This document shows positions 42,383-51,469 of a stretch of 64,000 nt of DNA, piece after piece. Under the pieces are notes generated by a model. The model had not been told where the DNA came from. It did not search any database and saw only the letters and a program-made list of their open reading frames with translations. This DNA is from Candidatus Avelusimicrobium intestinipullorum (lineage in GTDB: Bacteria > Elusimicrobiota > Elusimicrobia > Elusimicrobiales > Elusimicrobiaceae), in the NCBI GenBank assembly GCA_944324635.1, contig CALUXC010000001.1, forward strand, positions 124,001 through 188,000. The letters are read 5' to 3'. Each line of letters opens with the position of its first letter. Positions within the stretch are counted from its first letter, which is position 1. The position numbers and the translations under genes are program-made.

Positions 42383-42841
42383 ATGAAAAAAGGTTTTACG
42401 TTGATTGAATTATTGGTAGTGGTGCTGATTATCGGTATTTTATCGGCGGTGGCTCTGCCACAGTACACTAAGGCGGTTACCAAAGCCCGCTTTGCCGAAG
42501 CGATGACGAATTTAAAAACCATCGCAGAAGCGGACCGCGTTTGCCGTTTGGCGAAAGGCGGGGATGCGTGTACGATGGGTGAGCTGGATATCAGTATCGG
42601 CAGCGGCGGGGAAGAGTATGTTTCGGAAACCAAAGATTTCTATTATTATGCCAGCGACAGCGTTTCCACCGTTCCATCGGCGCAGTATAAAAAAGAAGAT
42701 GTGTGTTTGTGCTATTTGGATTCGGGAGAATTTGTTTTATGGCCGGACAGCGGCTGTGTCGGCACACCGCCGTCTATGGATTATGCTAAGCTGTTGAACG
42801 TAAGACCCAGCACGATGGCGGACCCCTGTTCTTGTTGTTAA
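42383..42841 (+). CDS. Type IV pilin-like protein (pilin 5)
   Basis: A 152-residue prepilin with leader M-K-K-G before F5-T-L-I-E-L-L. It has A-L-P-Q-Y-T-K-A-V-T-K-A-R and then a cysteine-rich globular domain with eight cysteines: R-V-C-R, D-A-C-T, V-C-L-C, S-G-C-V, and a C-terminal P-C-S-C-C. The C-terminal cysteine cluster is unique among the seven pilins. ATG 42383 follows AAGGAG by 6-7 nt. The in-frame ATG 42341 would put 14 residues before the leader and has no site. It is monocistronic. Confidence 0.87.
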   Translation: MKKGFTLIELLVVVLIIGILSAVALPQYTKAVTKARFAEAMTNLKTIAEADRVCRLAKGGDACTMGELDISIGSGGEEYVSETKDFYYYASDSVSTVPSAQYKKEDVCLCYLDSGEFVLWPDSGCVGTPPSMDYAKLLNVRPSTMADPCSCC

Positions 42842-42848
42842 ATACAAG

Positions 42849-42879
42849 CGGCCCCGGAATAAACCGGGGCCGTTCTTTT
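42849..42879 (+). terminator. Terminator of pilin 5
   Basis: CGGCCCCGG pairs with CCGGGGCCG, followed by TTCTTTTA. Confidence 0.85.
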
Positions 42880-43420
42880 ACTTATATTCGTTATAGCTTA
42901 CAATATGCTCAAACGCTTCGCGCGGGCGGGGGGCCGGGTCTTCGGCCGGGTAGCCCAGGGCAATTAAATGTTCTATTTTTTTGCCTTTGGGCAGTTTAAA
43001 GAACTTTTCCGCCTTGTCGGAATTTAACCAGCCGATCCAGCACGTCCCCAGCCCCAGGTCCCGCGCGCGCAGCACAAAGTGCTCGCCGGAAATCCCCTGG
43101 TCCACCAGATAAAATTCCGTGCGGCGGAAGAAGTTGCCTATCCGGCTGGTAAAAGAGCCTTTGTCCGACACCGCGGCAATGAGCACGGGGGCCTTTTCGG
43201 CAAATTTGGTCATCGCATACACGCCGGAAAACGCTTCTTTGCAGAAGGCCTCTTTTACTTGCGGGTCGTCAATCACAATGTAGTGCCACGGCTGGGAGTT
43301 GCAGGCGGAAGGCGCCAGGCGTGCGGCTTCCAGGCAAGCGTTTATTTTTTCCCTTTCTACGGGTTTATCTTGATATTTGCGCACGCTGCGGCGCGCTTTG
43401 ATAACGTCCATTAATTCCAT
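42878..43420 (-). CDS. Nitroreductase family flavoprotein
   Basis: A 180-residue FMN-dependent nitroreductase-fold protein. The phosphate-binding R-R-S-V-R-K-Y near residue 11, A-P-S-A-C-N-S-Q-P-W near 36 and G-L-G-T-C-W-I-G near 126 are typical. It reduces quinones, nitro compounds or similar acceptors with NAD(P)H. ATG 43420 follows AGAGGTG. Confidence 0.9.
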   Translation of the reverse strand: MELMDVIKARRSVRKYQDKPVEREKINACLEAARLAPSACNSQPWHYIVIDDPQVKEAFCKEAFSGVYAMTKFAEKAPVLIAAVSDKGSFTSRIGNFFRRTEFYLVDQGISGEHFVLRARDLGLGTCWIGWLNSDKAEKFFKLPKGKKIEHLIALGYPAEDPAPRPREAFEHIVSYNEYK

Positions 43421-43482
43421 AAAAATTGCACCTCTGTCGGTTTACGATAAAAATATCTTACCAAATTGGCCGTCTGTTTTTA

Positions 43483-43488
43483 TAAAAT
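43483..43488 (+). promoter_or_regulatory. -10 box of dapF, leaderless or very short leader
   Basis: TAAAAT (or the overlapping TATAAA at 43481-43486, which lies 17 nt after TTACCA at 43458) ends 9-11 nt before ATG 43498. No Shine-Dalgarno sequence is seen. Confidence 0.45.
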
Positions 43489-43497
43489 AACACTATT

Positions 43498-44334
43498 ATG
43501 CAATTCACAAAATACACAGGACTCGGAAACGATTTCGTCATTCTGGACGGAAAAACCGCACGGAACGTGAAGGATCCGTGCGCACTGGCTCCGAAAATCT
43601 GCGACCGCCACTTCGGCGTGGGCGCGGACGGGCTGGTGCTGCTTTTGCCTTCGGACAAAGCCGATATGCGCATGCAAATTATTAATTCCGACGGCAGTGA
43701 AGCCGAAATGTGCGGTAATGCTACCCGCTGTGTAGCGCTGCATTTGTACCGCCGCGGAATTGTGCGCAAAAAGCAGATTTCGTTAGAAACGCTGGCCGGC
43801 ATTATCCATACCGATATTGTGGACGAAACGGCCGGAACGGTGCGCGTGGATATGGGGCTGCCGCGCTTGACGCGCGGGGAAATCCCGATGACGGGTATCT
43901 CCGGAGAGAAAGCTGTCAATGTCCCGCTGCGTGCCTGCGGAACGGAATTTTGCGGCACGGCCGTTTCCATGGGGAACCCGCATTTTGTGGTGTTTGTGGA
44001 AAATGCCGAAAAGACGCCCGTTGACGTGTGGGGGCCCGCGCTGGAAACGCACGAAGCGTTCCCCAAAAAGACCAATGTGGAATTTGTGCAAGTGATTAAT
44101 GACCGCACCGTGCGCATGCGCGTGTGGGAACGCGGGGCCGGTATCACCAAAGCTTGCGGCACGGGGGCTTGTGCCACGGCCGTAGCGTGCATACTCAACC
44201 GTAAAACGGGGGATTATATTACCGTAAAACTGGACGGCGGCGATTTGCTGATTGAATGGCCCATTGCCAAAAATATCTTTATGACGGGTCCTGCCGCCGA
44301 GGTGTTTACCGGGGATTATAAGGGGGGAGAATGA
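43498..44334 (+). CDS. dapF: Diaminopimelate epimerase
   Basis: A 278-residue PLP-independent racemase that converts LL- to meso-diaminopimelate for peptidoglycan and lysine. The two catalytic cysteines lie in E-M-C-G-N-A-T-R-C near residue 73 and A-C-G-T-G-A-C near 221. The start [13 protein letters not shown] is canonical. The stop overlaps the dapL start by 4 nt (ATGA), making a DapL/DapF operon. Confidence 0.96.
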   Translation: MQFTKYTGLGNDFVILDGKTARNVKDPCALAPKICDRHFGVGADGLVLLLPSDKADMRMQIINSDGSEAEMCGNATRCVALHLYRRGIVRKKQISLETLAGIIHTDIVDETAGTVRVDMGLPRLTRGEIPMTGISGEKAVNVPLRACGTEFCGTAVSMGNPHFVVFVENAEKTPVDVWGPALETHEAFPKKTNVEFVQVINDRTVRMRVWERGAGITKACGTGACATAVACILNRKTGDYITVKLDGGDLLIEWPIAKNIFMTGPAAEVFTGDYKGGE

Positions 44335-45560
44335 CACTTTTTAACGAAAACTATTCCAAATTACCCGGCAGTTATCTTTTTTCCACCATTGCCAAACGGG
44401 TGGCCGCCTACAAGGAAGCCCACCCCGGCGCCCAGGTGATTAGCCTGGGGATTGGGGACGTGTCCCGCCCGCTGGTACCGGCAGTAGTGGAAGCCTTGCA
44501 CCGCGCGTGCGACGAAATGGGCCGCGCCGAAACGTTTCGCGGCTATGGCCCGGAGCAAGGGTATGCCTTTTTGCGGGAAGCTATTTTGAAGCACGACTAC
44601 CTGGACCGCGGCATTTCGCTGGAAGCGGACGAAATTTTCGTAAGTGACGGCGCCAAAAGCGACGTGGCCAACTTCCAAGAACTTTTTGACCGCTCCTGCA
44701 CCGTGGCCTTGCAAGATCCCGTTTATCCCGTATATTTGGACACGAACGTGATGGCGGGCCGGACGGGTGCCTTTGAAAACGGCCGTTTTGAAGGCATTGT
44801 GTACTTGCCCTGCACGGAGGAAAACGGGTTTGTGCCCCAACTGCCGCAGCAGCGCGCGGATATTGTGTATTTGTGCTCGCCCAACAATCCTACCGGGGCC
44901 GCCATGACGCGTGCGGAACTGAAAAAATGGGTGGATTGGGCCGCTGCCAACCAAAGCGTTATCTTGTATGATTCCGCTTACGAAGCTTTTATCACCCAGC
45001 AAGACGTGCCTCACTCCATTTATGAAATTCCCGGTGCCGAAAAAGTGGCCGTAGAATTCCGTTCTTTTTCCAAGACGGCCGGTTTTACGGGTACACGCTG
45101 TGCCTATACGGTGGTGCCTAAAGCGTTGCAGGTATATAACCGCGCGGGGCAGGCCCAAAGCCTTAACGCGCTGTGGCTGCGCCGTCAAACTACCAAATTT
45201 AACGGTGTCCCTTATATTGTGCAGCGTGCGGCCGAAGCGGTTTTTTCCCCGCAGGGGCAGTGCCAAATCCAAGAGGTTATTGAAGGATACCGTCAAAATG
45301 CCCGCGTGATTTTGCAGGCGTTGCAAAACGCAGGCCTAACGGCTTTTGGCGGGGTGAACGCTCCTTATATTTGGCTTAAAACGCCGCAGGGAAGCGACTC
45401 CTGGAGCTTTTTTGACCGCTTGCTTACCGAAGCCCGCGTGGTGGGTACACCCGGCGTAGGCTTTGGCGCTTGCGGAGAAGGCTTTTTCCGCCTGACCGCT
45501 TTTAATACGCCTGCCCTTACGCAGGAAGCGGCCCAGCGCATTGCCGCGCTGAAGTTTTAA
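44331..45560 (+). CDS. dapL: LL-diaminopimelate aminotransferase
   Basis: A 409-residue fold-type I PLP aminotransferase that makes LL-diaminopimelate from tetrahydrodipicolinate and glutamate in one step. The start [14 protein letters not shown] is typical of DapL. S-P-N-N-P-T-G near residue 183 and the PLP lysine in S-F-S-K-T-A-G-F near 247 are intact. GGGGGAG precedes the ATG. With DapF it completes meso-DAP synthesis without DapC/D/E. Pilin 6 follows 37 nt later with its own -10. Confidence 0.95.
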   Translation: MTLFNENYSKLPGSYLFSTIAKRVAAYKEAHPGAQVISLGIGDVSRPLVPAVVEALHRACDEMGRAETFRGYGPEQGYAFLREAILKHDYLDRGISLEADEIFVSDGAKSDVANFQELFDRSCTVALQDPVYPVYLDTNVMAGRTGAFENGRFEGIVYLPCTEENGFVPQLPQQRADIVYLCSPNNPTGAAMTRAELKKWVDWAAANQSVILYDSAYEAFITQQDVPHSIYEIPGAEKVAVEFRSFSKTAGFTGTRCAYTVVPKALQVYNRAGQAQSLNALWLRRQTTKFNGVPYIVQRAAEAVFSPQGQCQIQEVIEGYRQNARVILQALQNAGLTAFGGVNAPYIWLKTPQGSDSWSFFDRLLTEARVVGTPGVGFGACGEGFFRLTAFNTPALTQEAAQRIAALKF

Positions 45561-45597
45561 GCGGATTTTGCTACAATACTTCCAACGGAGGAAATGT

Positions 45598-46122
45598 ATG
45601 AATAATAAAAATTTACGGCGCTCTTGCCAAGGGTTTACGCTGATTGAATTGCTGACGGTGGTGTTAATCATCGGCGTATTGACGGCTGTGGCGCTGCCCA
45701 ATTACACTCGTTCCATTGAGCGCTCCCGCGCGGTGGAAGCCATGGCGGGCTTAAAAGCGCTTAACGATTCCGTCTATGCCTATGCGGCCGGACGCTCGGG
45801 GCCCAATGCCTGCCCGACTTCTTTTAGCAAGCTTTCTATTTCCTATCCCGGAACGCTTAGCGCGGATAAAAGCACCATTACGACCAAGGATTTTGAATTC
45901 AAAATCAATTCCGCCACCAATGCCACTATCCCGGGGACGGACTGCCCCGGCGTGACGGCCAAGCGTTTGGGCGGTGCCAAATATGATTATGTGATTTGGA
46001 ACCCTTATGTGCGCGGTACGAGCGGGAAAGGGGCTTCTTTGGCCTGTACGAGCAAGGTGCAAACCAGCATTGCCATTTGCCAATCGCTGGATTTGTATAC
46101 GGAAGGGGTTACCCCGTATTGA
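45598..46122 (+). CDS. Type IV pilin-like protein (pilin 6)
   Basis: A 174-residue prepilin with a 12-residue basic leader, M-N-N-K-N-L-R-R-S-C-Q-G, before F13-T-L-I-E-L-L-T. It has A-L-P-N-Y-T-R-S-I-E-R-S-R instead of the usual P-Q-Y. Cysteines lie at N-A-C-P-T, T-D-C-P-G, L-A-C-T-S and I-C-Q-S. ATG 45598 follows CGGAGGA. The in-frame extension to 45568 overlaps the likely -10 (TACAAT at 45572) and is rejected. No T-tract promoter. It sits between dapL and a secreted cysteine-rich protein gene. Confidence 0.86.
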   Translation: MNNKNLRRSCQGFTLIELLTVVLIIGVLTAVALPNYTRSIERSRAVEAMAGLKALNDSVYAYAAGRSGPNACPTSFSKLSISYPGTLSADKSTITTKDFEFKINSATNATIPGTDCPGVTAKRLGGAKYDYVIWNPYVRGTSGKGASLACTSKVQTSIAICQSLDLYTEGVTPY

Positions 46123-46201
46123 TAAAAACTTATCATTTGTTCATAAAACCGCCCAGAAGACTTTCCTTCTGGGTGTGTTCTTGAAATTAATACATAAAAG
46201 G

Positions 46202-46229
46202 TTGATTTTGCCAAAATTTTGTATATAAT
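46202..46229 (+). promoter_or_regulatory. Sigma70-type promoter of the secreted Cys-rich protein gene
   Basis: TTGATT (46202-46207), 16 nt, TATAAT (46224-46229). An in-frame ATG at 46239 lies only 9 nt downstream and could be a second, leaderless start. Confidence 0.6.
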
Positions 46230-46280
46230 TAAAATAGTATGGTATGTGAGATGGGAGCTTTTTTGAAAGCGAGGACTTTT

Positions 46281-47456
46281 ATGAAAAAATCTATATTATT
46301 TGCCGCACTCCTTTGTTTAGGGAATTTGGCTGTTGCGGAAAATTTGCAGTTTGTAACTACCTTGTCTTCTCCGTTGGGAACGTTTGCCCAGTTGGAAACG
46401 GCCGACCCTACGGTGATGGCCAAGTCGCCGGTGGTCAATTTCTGTAATACGCGCGTATCGGCCGGGACAATTACGTTAAACGGTGCCAATTCTTACTTGC
46501 AAAAATTGAATTTGAAAGCTAGCACCACTTTGGGTGGCAATATTAAAGAATACCGTGTTGGCACAGGGCTGACTGTTAATGCCGATAGCAATATTACGGG
46601 TGGGCGTTTAATGGGGAGCAACGTTACTTTTGATGGCTCCGTGGACGCCAAGAGCGACGTAACCGGCACGTTGTATTTGTCCAACGCGGCCACGGTGCAG
46701 GGAGCCAAAACGACTGCTTTAACGATTGGCAGTGCCGTGCAAACTTCCGGTACGGGCTCTAATGAAGAATTGCATTGGAGTAACGAGTATAACCGAGATT
46801 ATACTTCTTCCGGTTCGGCTACCGGCAGCACGTATACGTCTTATTTGCTTAAGAGTGTTGGCAGCACCGTGACGGAATATAACCATACGCCTGTGGTAAG
46901 AACAGTTCAGGCTGCCAAATACTGTGGTACCAAATCTTATATCGATAAAGATGGCTATGGGCAGACCGTGGTTGATAATTCTTCTCGGGTAACTTATGCC
47001 TATGCAGATTCTATCACGCAAACTCCTAATGTGAAAACGCAACAGTGTTCCATGTGCCAATGGGGCACTCATCAAGTTCAATTTGCTGGAGACGTGAGTA
47101 AAACGAAAACGACTTTTGCCCATCCGTATAACGGGATAAAAGACTGTCCTGCCGGAGTATCGGATCAAGAATTGTGCAATCAAAACTGCGATCCGTTGGT
47201 GGAAGAATGTTCGTACGCTTGCTTAAAACAGGCGGCTAATATATCCGGCTGCGGAAATGAATTGGTACACAGGATGTGTTTTTGCTCGTGCCCTGTGACT
47301 CAAACTTCATATGCGTGTATGCCATCATTTTATAACTCCGCGGTCTGTGATGGGGACGGTTCTCCTGCTTGGGGCGCTACCTGTTCGCAAACGGATTACC
47401 AATACGAGCCCAAATTGGGTGGAACCGGTAAAGTGTTAGTTTGCGTAGCTTCTTAA
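46281..47456 (+). CDS. Secreted cysteine-rich protein of unknown function
   Basis: A 391-residue protein with a signal peptide (about residues 1-19, ending A-V-A). Residues 20-170 are rich in Thr, Ser, Gly, Val and Asn with short repeating strands, as in right-handed beta-helices. The last 165 residues hold about 16 cysteines in clusters such as C-S-M-C and M-C-F-C-S-C, pointing to multiple disulfides. I recognise no family. ATG 46281 follows GCGAGGA. A longer form from ATG 46239 would add 14 residues. It follows pilin 6 with its own promoter, so a pilus-associated or surface role is only a guess. Confidence 0.75.
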   Translation: MKKSILFAALLCLGNLAVAENLQFVTTLSSPLGTFAQLETADPTVMAKSPVVNFCNTRVSAGTITLNGANSYLQKLNLKASTTLGGNIKEYRVGTGLTVNADSNITGGRLMGSNVTFDGSVDAKSDVTGTLYLSNAATVQGAKTTALTIGSAVQTSGTGSNEELHWSNEYNRDYTSSGSATGSTYTSYLLKSVGSTVTEYNHTPVVRTVQAAKYCGTKSYIDKDGYGQTVVDNSSRVTYAYADSITQTPNVKTQQCSMCQWGTHQVQFAGDVSKTKTTFAHPYNGIKDCPAGVSDQELCNQNCDPLVEECSYACLKQAANISGCGNELVHRMCFCSCPVTQTSYACMPSFYNSAVCDGDGSPAWGATCSQTDYQYEPKLGGTGKVLVCVAS

Positions 47457-47463
47457 TTTAATT

Positions 47464-47497
47464 AAAAACGCCCCGATATATTTCGGGGCGTTTTTTT
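47464..47497 (+). terminator. Terminator of the secreted Cys-rich protein gene
   Basis: AACGCCCCGA pairs with TCGGGGCGTT, followed by T. Confidence 0.88.
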
Positions 47498-47683
47498 GTG
47501 GATTTATTGGCGGAGGATAATACGCGGCAAGAGTCTCTTTATAGCGATTCTTCCAAGTGTGAAATAAAGCGGATAATTGGTTCTAATAAATGCCCTGTAA
47601 AGGCATCTTTAGAGAGGGGGGCTTCATATTGTGGCGTTTTGCCGGCTTGTTATTAGGAATTTTACGTTAGGTTTTGTGTAAAT

Positions 47684-47720
47684 AAAAAGCCCCGGGTTTC
47701 TTTTGAAACCCGGGGCTTTT
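47684..47720 (-). terminator. Terminator of the SPFH gene
   Basis: AAAGCCCCGGGTTTC pairs with GAAACCCGGGGCTTT. It may act on both strands. The 185 nt between this and 47497 hold no recognisable gene. Confidence 0.88.
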
Positions 47721-47730
47721 AGCGCTTAAA

Positions 47731-48738
47731 TTATTTGGCTGCGGGTACGCCGCCCGTTAAGTCTTTAATGGCGGCCACGGCGCCCAATACATTGGAGGCT
47801 TCGTAGGGCATATAGATAATCTTGTTATCTTTGCCTTCCGTCATTTTGGTCAAAGCTTCAATATATTTGAGCGAAATCATGTAGCTGGCCGGGTTGGAAG
47901 ATTGCGCTACCGTAGAAGCTACGATTTTGACGGCTTCCGCTTCCGCCTGGGCCACTTTGATTTTGGCTTCGGATACGCCTTCCGCTTCCAAAATGGCGGC
48001 CTGTTTCATACCTTCCGCTTTTTTGATCTCGGATTCCCGCACGGCTTCCGCCTTCAAAATTTGGGCCGTTTTGGTACCTTCCGCTTCGGTTACCATGGCG
48101 CGGCGATCGCGTTCGGCCTTCATCTGTTTTTCCATGGCTTCGCGAATGGCGGCGGGGGGGATAATATCCTGCAGTTCCACACGGTTTACTTTCACGCCCC
48201 ATTTGTTGGTGGCTTCGTCCAGAATCACCTGCAGTTTGCTTTTGATGATTTCGCGGGACGTAAGCGTCTGGTCCAAATCCATTTCGCCGATAATGTTTCT
48301 AAGCGTGGTTTGGGTGAGCTTTTCAATGGCCGTGGGAAGCGATTCCACTTTATAGGCGGCATTGATGGGATCCGTGATTTGGAAATACAACAGTGCGTTG
48401 ATTTCAATGCCTACGTTGTCTTTGGTGATAACGCTTTGGCGGGGCAAATCGTACACGGTTTCGCGCATGTCAATTACGTCGCGCATTTCCGTAATCGGGA
48501 CGGAGCGCACGCGGCCGGCGCCGTCTACATAATCGCGGTTTTCGCGCCATTCCATCAGGTGCGGTCTGTCCATGATGGGGATAATCCAGTTAATACCCGG
48601 GGTGAGCACCTGCAGGTATTTCCCGAAGCGTTCAATAATCATCACCTGCGCTTGCCGCACAATAACAATGCCTTTGGCAATCAGGACGATTACAAACAAA
48701 ATAAAAATACTTAAAAACATAACGCCCAAGTCATTCAT
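47731..48738 (-). CDS. SPFH/band 7 domain membrane protein (QmcA type)
   Basis: A 335-residue protein. An N-terminal transmembrane helix (about residues 5-25) is followed by the SPFH domain with the R-F-G-K-Y-L-Q-V-L-T-P-G-I-N start and D-V-I-D-M-R-E near 87. A long Ala/Glu/Lys-rich coiled coil covers about 195-275. It resembles QmcA/stomatin proteins, which oligomerise on the inner membrane and pair with NfeD. AAGGAG precedes ATG 48738. The NfeD gene lies 34 nt upstream on the same strand. Confidence 0.9.
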   Translation of the reverse strand: MNDLGVMFLSIFILFVIVLIAKGIVIVRQAQVMIIERFGKYLQVLTPGINWIIPIMDRPHLMEWRENRDYVDGAGRVRSVPITEMRDVIDMRETVYDLPRQSVITKDNVGIEINALLYFQITDPINAAYKVESLPTAIEKLTQTTLRNIIGEMDLDQTLTSREIIKSKLQVILDEATNKWGVKVNRVELQDIIPPAAIREAMEKQMKAERDRRAMVTEAEGTKTAQILKAEAVRESEIKKAEGMKQAAILEAEGVSEAKIKVAQAEAEAVKIVASTVAQSSNPASYMISLKYIEALTKMTEGKDNKIIYMPYEASNVLGAVAAIKDLTGGVPAAK

Positions 48739-48772
48739 ATCTTTTCTCCTTATTCAAGTTCCCTTTCGGGTA

Positions 48773-49198
48773 TTATTTGGCGCGCACGCTAAGCGTTACG
48801 CCGTCCAACTTTTCCACCACACATTCCGTCCCGGCGGGGAGCGGCTTGTCGGCGGTGGCTTTCCAGCTTTCTCCGCACACTTTTACGCGGCCCGTGTTAT
48901 GCACGGGGTCAATGGGGGTTTCCACCACGGCGGTTTTGCCCAGCACCTCTTCTGCCGGGGTGGGGACGTGTTTGGATTTGCGGTATAAGTGGCGCAGGGC
49001 AATAGGACGTATGCCCAGCCACGCCGCAGCCGCCACGAGGCCAAAAGCAATCACTTGCCCCCACAGGCCCACGCCCAGCCACGACACCAAGGCTCCCGCC
49101 CCCATGCCGATACCCAAACAGGTGAGCGAAAACTCCATCGTAAACATTTCGCCTACAAAACAACCTACGGCCACAATCAGCCATATGTAATAATTCAT
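48773..49198 (-). CDS. NfeD family membrane protein
   Basis: A 141-residue protein with three or four helices in residues 1-70 and a C-terminal OB-fold domain with G-K-T-A-V-V-E-T near residue 88 and V-C-G-E-S-W-K-A near 107. This is the short NfeD form that works with SPFH proteins in membrane microdomains or proteolysis. The pairing here supports the call. GGGAGG precedes ATG 49198. Confidence 0.88.
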   Translation of the reverse strand: MNYYIWLIVAVGCFVGEMFTMEFSLTCLGIGMGAGALVSWLGVGLWGQVIAFGLVAAAAWLGIRPIALRHLYRKSKHVPTPAEEVLGKTAVVETPIDPVHNTGRVKVCGESWKATADKPLPAGTECVVEKLDGVTLSVRAK

Positions 49199-49217
49199 GT
49201 ATCCTCCCTAAGAAGGT

Positions 49218-50063
49218 TTATCCTTTGATGATTTCCAAATAGTTGCGTAAAAATTTTAAGCGTCTTTCGTCGCGCACCTTGTTTAACACGTAAATCATGT
49301 TGGCGATAAAACGGCGTATAATCAATCGGGAAGACAACGGGGCCAGGAATTCTTCGCTCCATTCAATGTGGCGGGAACGGATATAGCGGGAGCAATCTTC
49401 CCGGGTAAGGGGTTTGCCATTGTCTAAGGGGTCAATAAACAAAGATTCTTTGCGGGCAAAATCGCGCATATGCACCAGCACGCGCCCGGCCAAGTCCACC
49501 AGAGACACGTCCATTCCATACCGCTGCCCAATGCAAGCATACAAGCATGCCACGCACAGGCTGGAACCGCGCTTTTTGTGCAGGAAACGGGAAAAAGAAA
49601 TATCTTTTATGTCCGTATTGGTCTGCAAAGCGGCAAAGCCTTGGATATGAAAGAAATAGTGCCCCAAAACGGCGGCAATTTCGGCGTACGTGTTGGCGTT
49701 TAACAAAACGGGGCGCAGTTCTGCGGCCATTTTGTCCAGCGGGGCGGAAATGTCACCACGGGCGGTGGTGGGAGAAGTAAATTTGGATAAGAGTGCCAGC
49801 CCTTCTTCCAGGTCCGGATTAATTTTAGCCGAAAAACGGGCCAAGGCAGTGGCTAAATCTTCCCAGCAGATTTCTTCCAACGTATTGAGTACCGCCATCG
49901 GGGCAGAGGTTTGATATTCCTCTTCCATCACCAGCTGTACCTGGGAAGGATTTTGTTTGATAGCGTCGGCAAGCGCACTCTTGAGAACGGGCCCGTAAGA
50001 TTCCGATTCCGTTTCCAACAGTTTAATAAGCGCTTTGAGGCCTTCTTTGCCGAGCATTTTCAT
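49218..50063 (-). CDS. SirB1/transglutaminase-like family protein
   Basis: A 281-residue protein matching the SirB1-type transglutaminase-like family. The central part R-G-S-S-L-C-V-A-C-L-Y near residue 173 and F-I-D-P-L-D-N-G near 218 are the hallmark segments (family form R-G-x-P-x-S-L and F-I-D-P-F). The N-terminal 90 residues are helical. Family function is unclear. The start is ATG 50063 or 50057. Neither has a Shine-Dalgarno sequence, and a weak TATCTT sits 7 nt before 50063, so it may also be leaderless. Confidence 0.75.
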   Translation of the reverse strand: MKMLGKEGLKALIKLLETESESYGPVLKSALADAIKQNPSQVQLVMEEEYQTSAPMAVLNTLEEICWEDLATALARFSAKINPDLEEGLALLSKFTSPTTARGDISAPLDKMAAELRPVLLNANTYAEIAAVLGHYFFHIQGFAALQTNTDIKDISFSRFLHKKRGSSLCVACLYACIGQRYGMDVSLVDLAGRVLVHMRDFARKESLFIDPLDNGKPLTREDCSRYIRSRHIEWSEEFLAPLSSRLIIRRFIANMIYVLNKVRDERRLKFLRNYLEIIKG

Positions 50064-50162
50064 ATATTACAAGATAGCAAATTGCCGCTTTTTTTGCCAC
50101 TATTTTTTAGACGGAGAAAAAAGGGAAAATAAGAACTCTTTTTTACCGCTCCGAAAAGGCAT

Positions 50163-50190
50163 AAAAAACGGGGCCTTTGGGGCCCCGTTT
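50163..50190 (-). terminator. Terminator of the OmpA-like gene
   Basis: ACGGGGCC pairs with GGCCCCGT, followed by a T-run on the minus strand. Confidence 0.85.
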
Positions 50191-50208
50191 ATGCGGTTTG
50201 AAAAAGGT

Positions 50209-50844
50209 TTATTGCAAGTCTTTTTCGTTCGCGGTGATTTGCAGCACTACGCGGCGGTTCTTCGCGCGGCCGGCAGCAGTAGAGTTGCTGGCAATCGGGT
50301 TGGAAGAGCCGTAGCCGATATAAGTGATGCTTTTGGTTTTAAGCCCGCTGCCCAGCAAAAAGTCGTACACGGCTTTGGCGCGCTGAGTGGAGAGCTTGTT
50401 GTTGATGGCGTCGGAACCGGTAGAATCCGTATATCCCTGAACGACGATGCGGTTTTTGGGATATTTTTTGAGTACGCGGTTGAGGTCCGTCAAGGTTTGC
50501 ATGGACGCGGCGGTCAATTCCGAGCTGCCGGTAGCAAACAAAATATCGTTTTTCAGGAATACCTGAATGCCGCTGTCGGATTTGACGACTTCGGCAATGG
50601 CGGCCAATTCTTTGGCTTGTTTGTCGTAATAGTTGCCCAACAAACCGCCCGCGGCCAAACCGGCCAGCGCACCATAGATGGCACCGGTTTCGCTTTTGCC
50701 GCCCGTGTTGTTGGCGATGATGGCACCGGCGGCAGCGCCCACGGCAGCTCCTCCGGCAGCGCCCCAAGCGGTTCTTTTGCCGGGGGTGGTGCAGGCAGTA
50801 CCCAACAAAGATACGGCCATGCAAAGCAGAAGTACTTTTTTCAT
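50209..50844 (-). CDS. OmpA-family lipoprotein with glycine-zipper segment (YiaD-like)
   Basis: A 211-residue outer-membrane lipoprotein. The lipobox is L-G-T-A-C (Cys about residue 18). A glycine-zipper segment covers about 25-75 (G-G-A-A-V-G-A-A-A-G, then G-L-A-A-G-G-L-L-G). The C-terminal OmpA domain that binds peptidoglycan contains G-Y-T-D-S-T-G near residue 140 and N-R-R-V near 199. It ties the outer membrane to the cell wall. AAGGAG lies 10 nt upstream of ATG 50844. Confidence 0.92.
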   Translation of the reverse strand: MKKVLLLCMAVSLLGTACTTPGKRTAWGAAGGAAVGAAAGAIIANNTGGKSETGAIYGALAGLAAGGLLGNYYDKQAKELAAIAEVVKSDSGIQVFLKNDILFATGSSELTAASMQTLTDLNRVLKKYPKNRIVVQGYTDSTGSDAINNKLSTQRAKAVYDFLLGSGLKTKSITYIGYGSSNPIASNSTAAGRAKNRRVVLQITANEKDLQ

Positions 50845-50971
50845 GTGTGCTCTTTCTCCTTAAAAAAGATACTTACATTGTACTTTTTTTTCTTCAAAGA
50901 GAAAGCTTTTTTTAGGAAGATTTTTTTTGGCAAGAGGTCCGCTGCGGTATGTTCCCCATAGAAAGAGGGAA

Positions 50972-51469
50972 TTATAAAATTTGGCAGTCCGGTTTGCCTT
51001 TCTTTTTCATGAGTTCGCGGTAAAGGCGATAAACGGGTTTTCCCAGTTTGGGGTGCACATAGTCCGACAAAATGTAAGACAGCGGCTTTAGCACAAATTC
51101 CCGTTCGTGCAAACGCGGGTGCGGAATGAACAGGGGGTATTGGTCGTCGTCCTCAAACAGGACTAAATCGTCATAAAACAAAATATCCAAATCAATCACG
51201 CGCGGCCCGTTGCGAAAAGTGGGCGTGCGCCCCAGCGTCGTTTCCAGTGCTTTTAATTTTTTTAATAACGGCAGCGGCTGATAGGGGGTGCTTAAAATGA
51301 GTACCGTGTTGACAAAATCCGGTTGTTCGGCAAAACCTTCCGGCTTGGAAAGAATATACGGGGCCACTTCTTTTACCGTGCCCAAGGCCGACAGCGCCTG
51401 CACGGCGCGGTCTATATTTTCTTTGGCGGGGGCAATGTTGCTGCCCAGGGCCAGCACGGCTTTTGGCAT
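50972..51469 (-). CDS. folK: 2-amino-4-hydroxy-6-hydroxymethyldihydropteridine pyrophosphokinase
   Basis: A 165-residue HPPK of folate synthesis. L-A-L-G-S-N-I is near residue 6, the signature G-P-R-V-I-D-L-D-I-L-F near 90 (Mg-binding Asp pair) and I-P-H-P-R-L-H-E-R near 113. Its ATG overlaps the upstream PTPS-like stop by one base (TAATG). It is the last gene of the folate/queuosine operon. Confidence 0.95.
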   Translation of the reverse strand: MPKAVLALGSNIAPAKENIDRAVQALSALGTVKEVAPYILSKPEGFAEQPDFVNTVLILSTPYQPLPLLKKLKALETTLGRTPTFRNGPRVIDLDILFYDDLVLFEDDDQYPLFIPHPRLHEREFVLKPLSYILSDYVHPKLGKPVYRLYRELMKKKGKPDCQIL

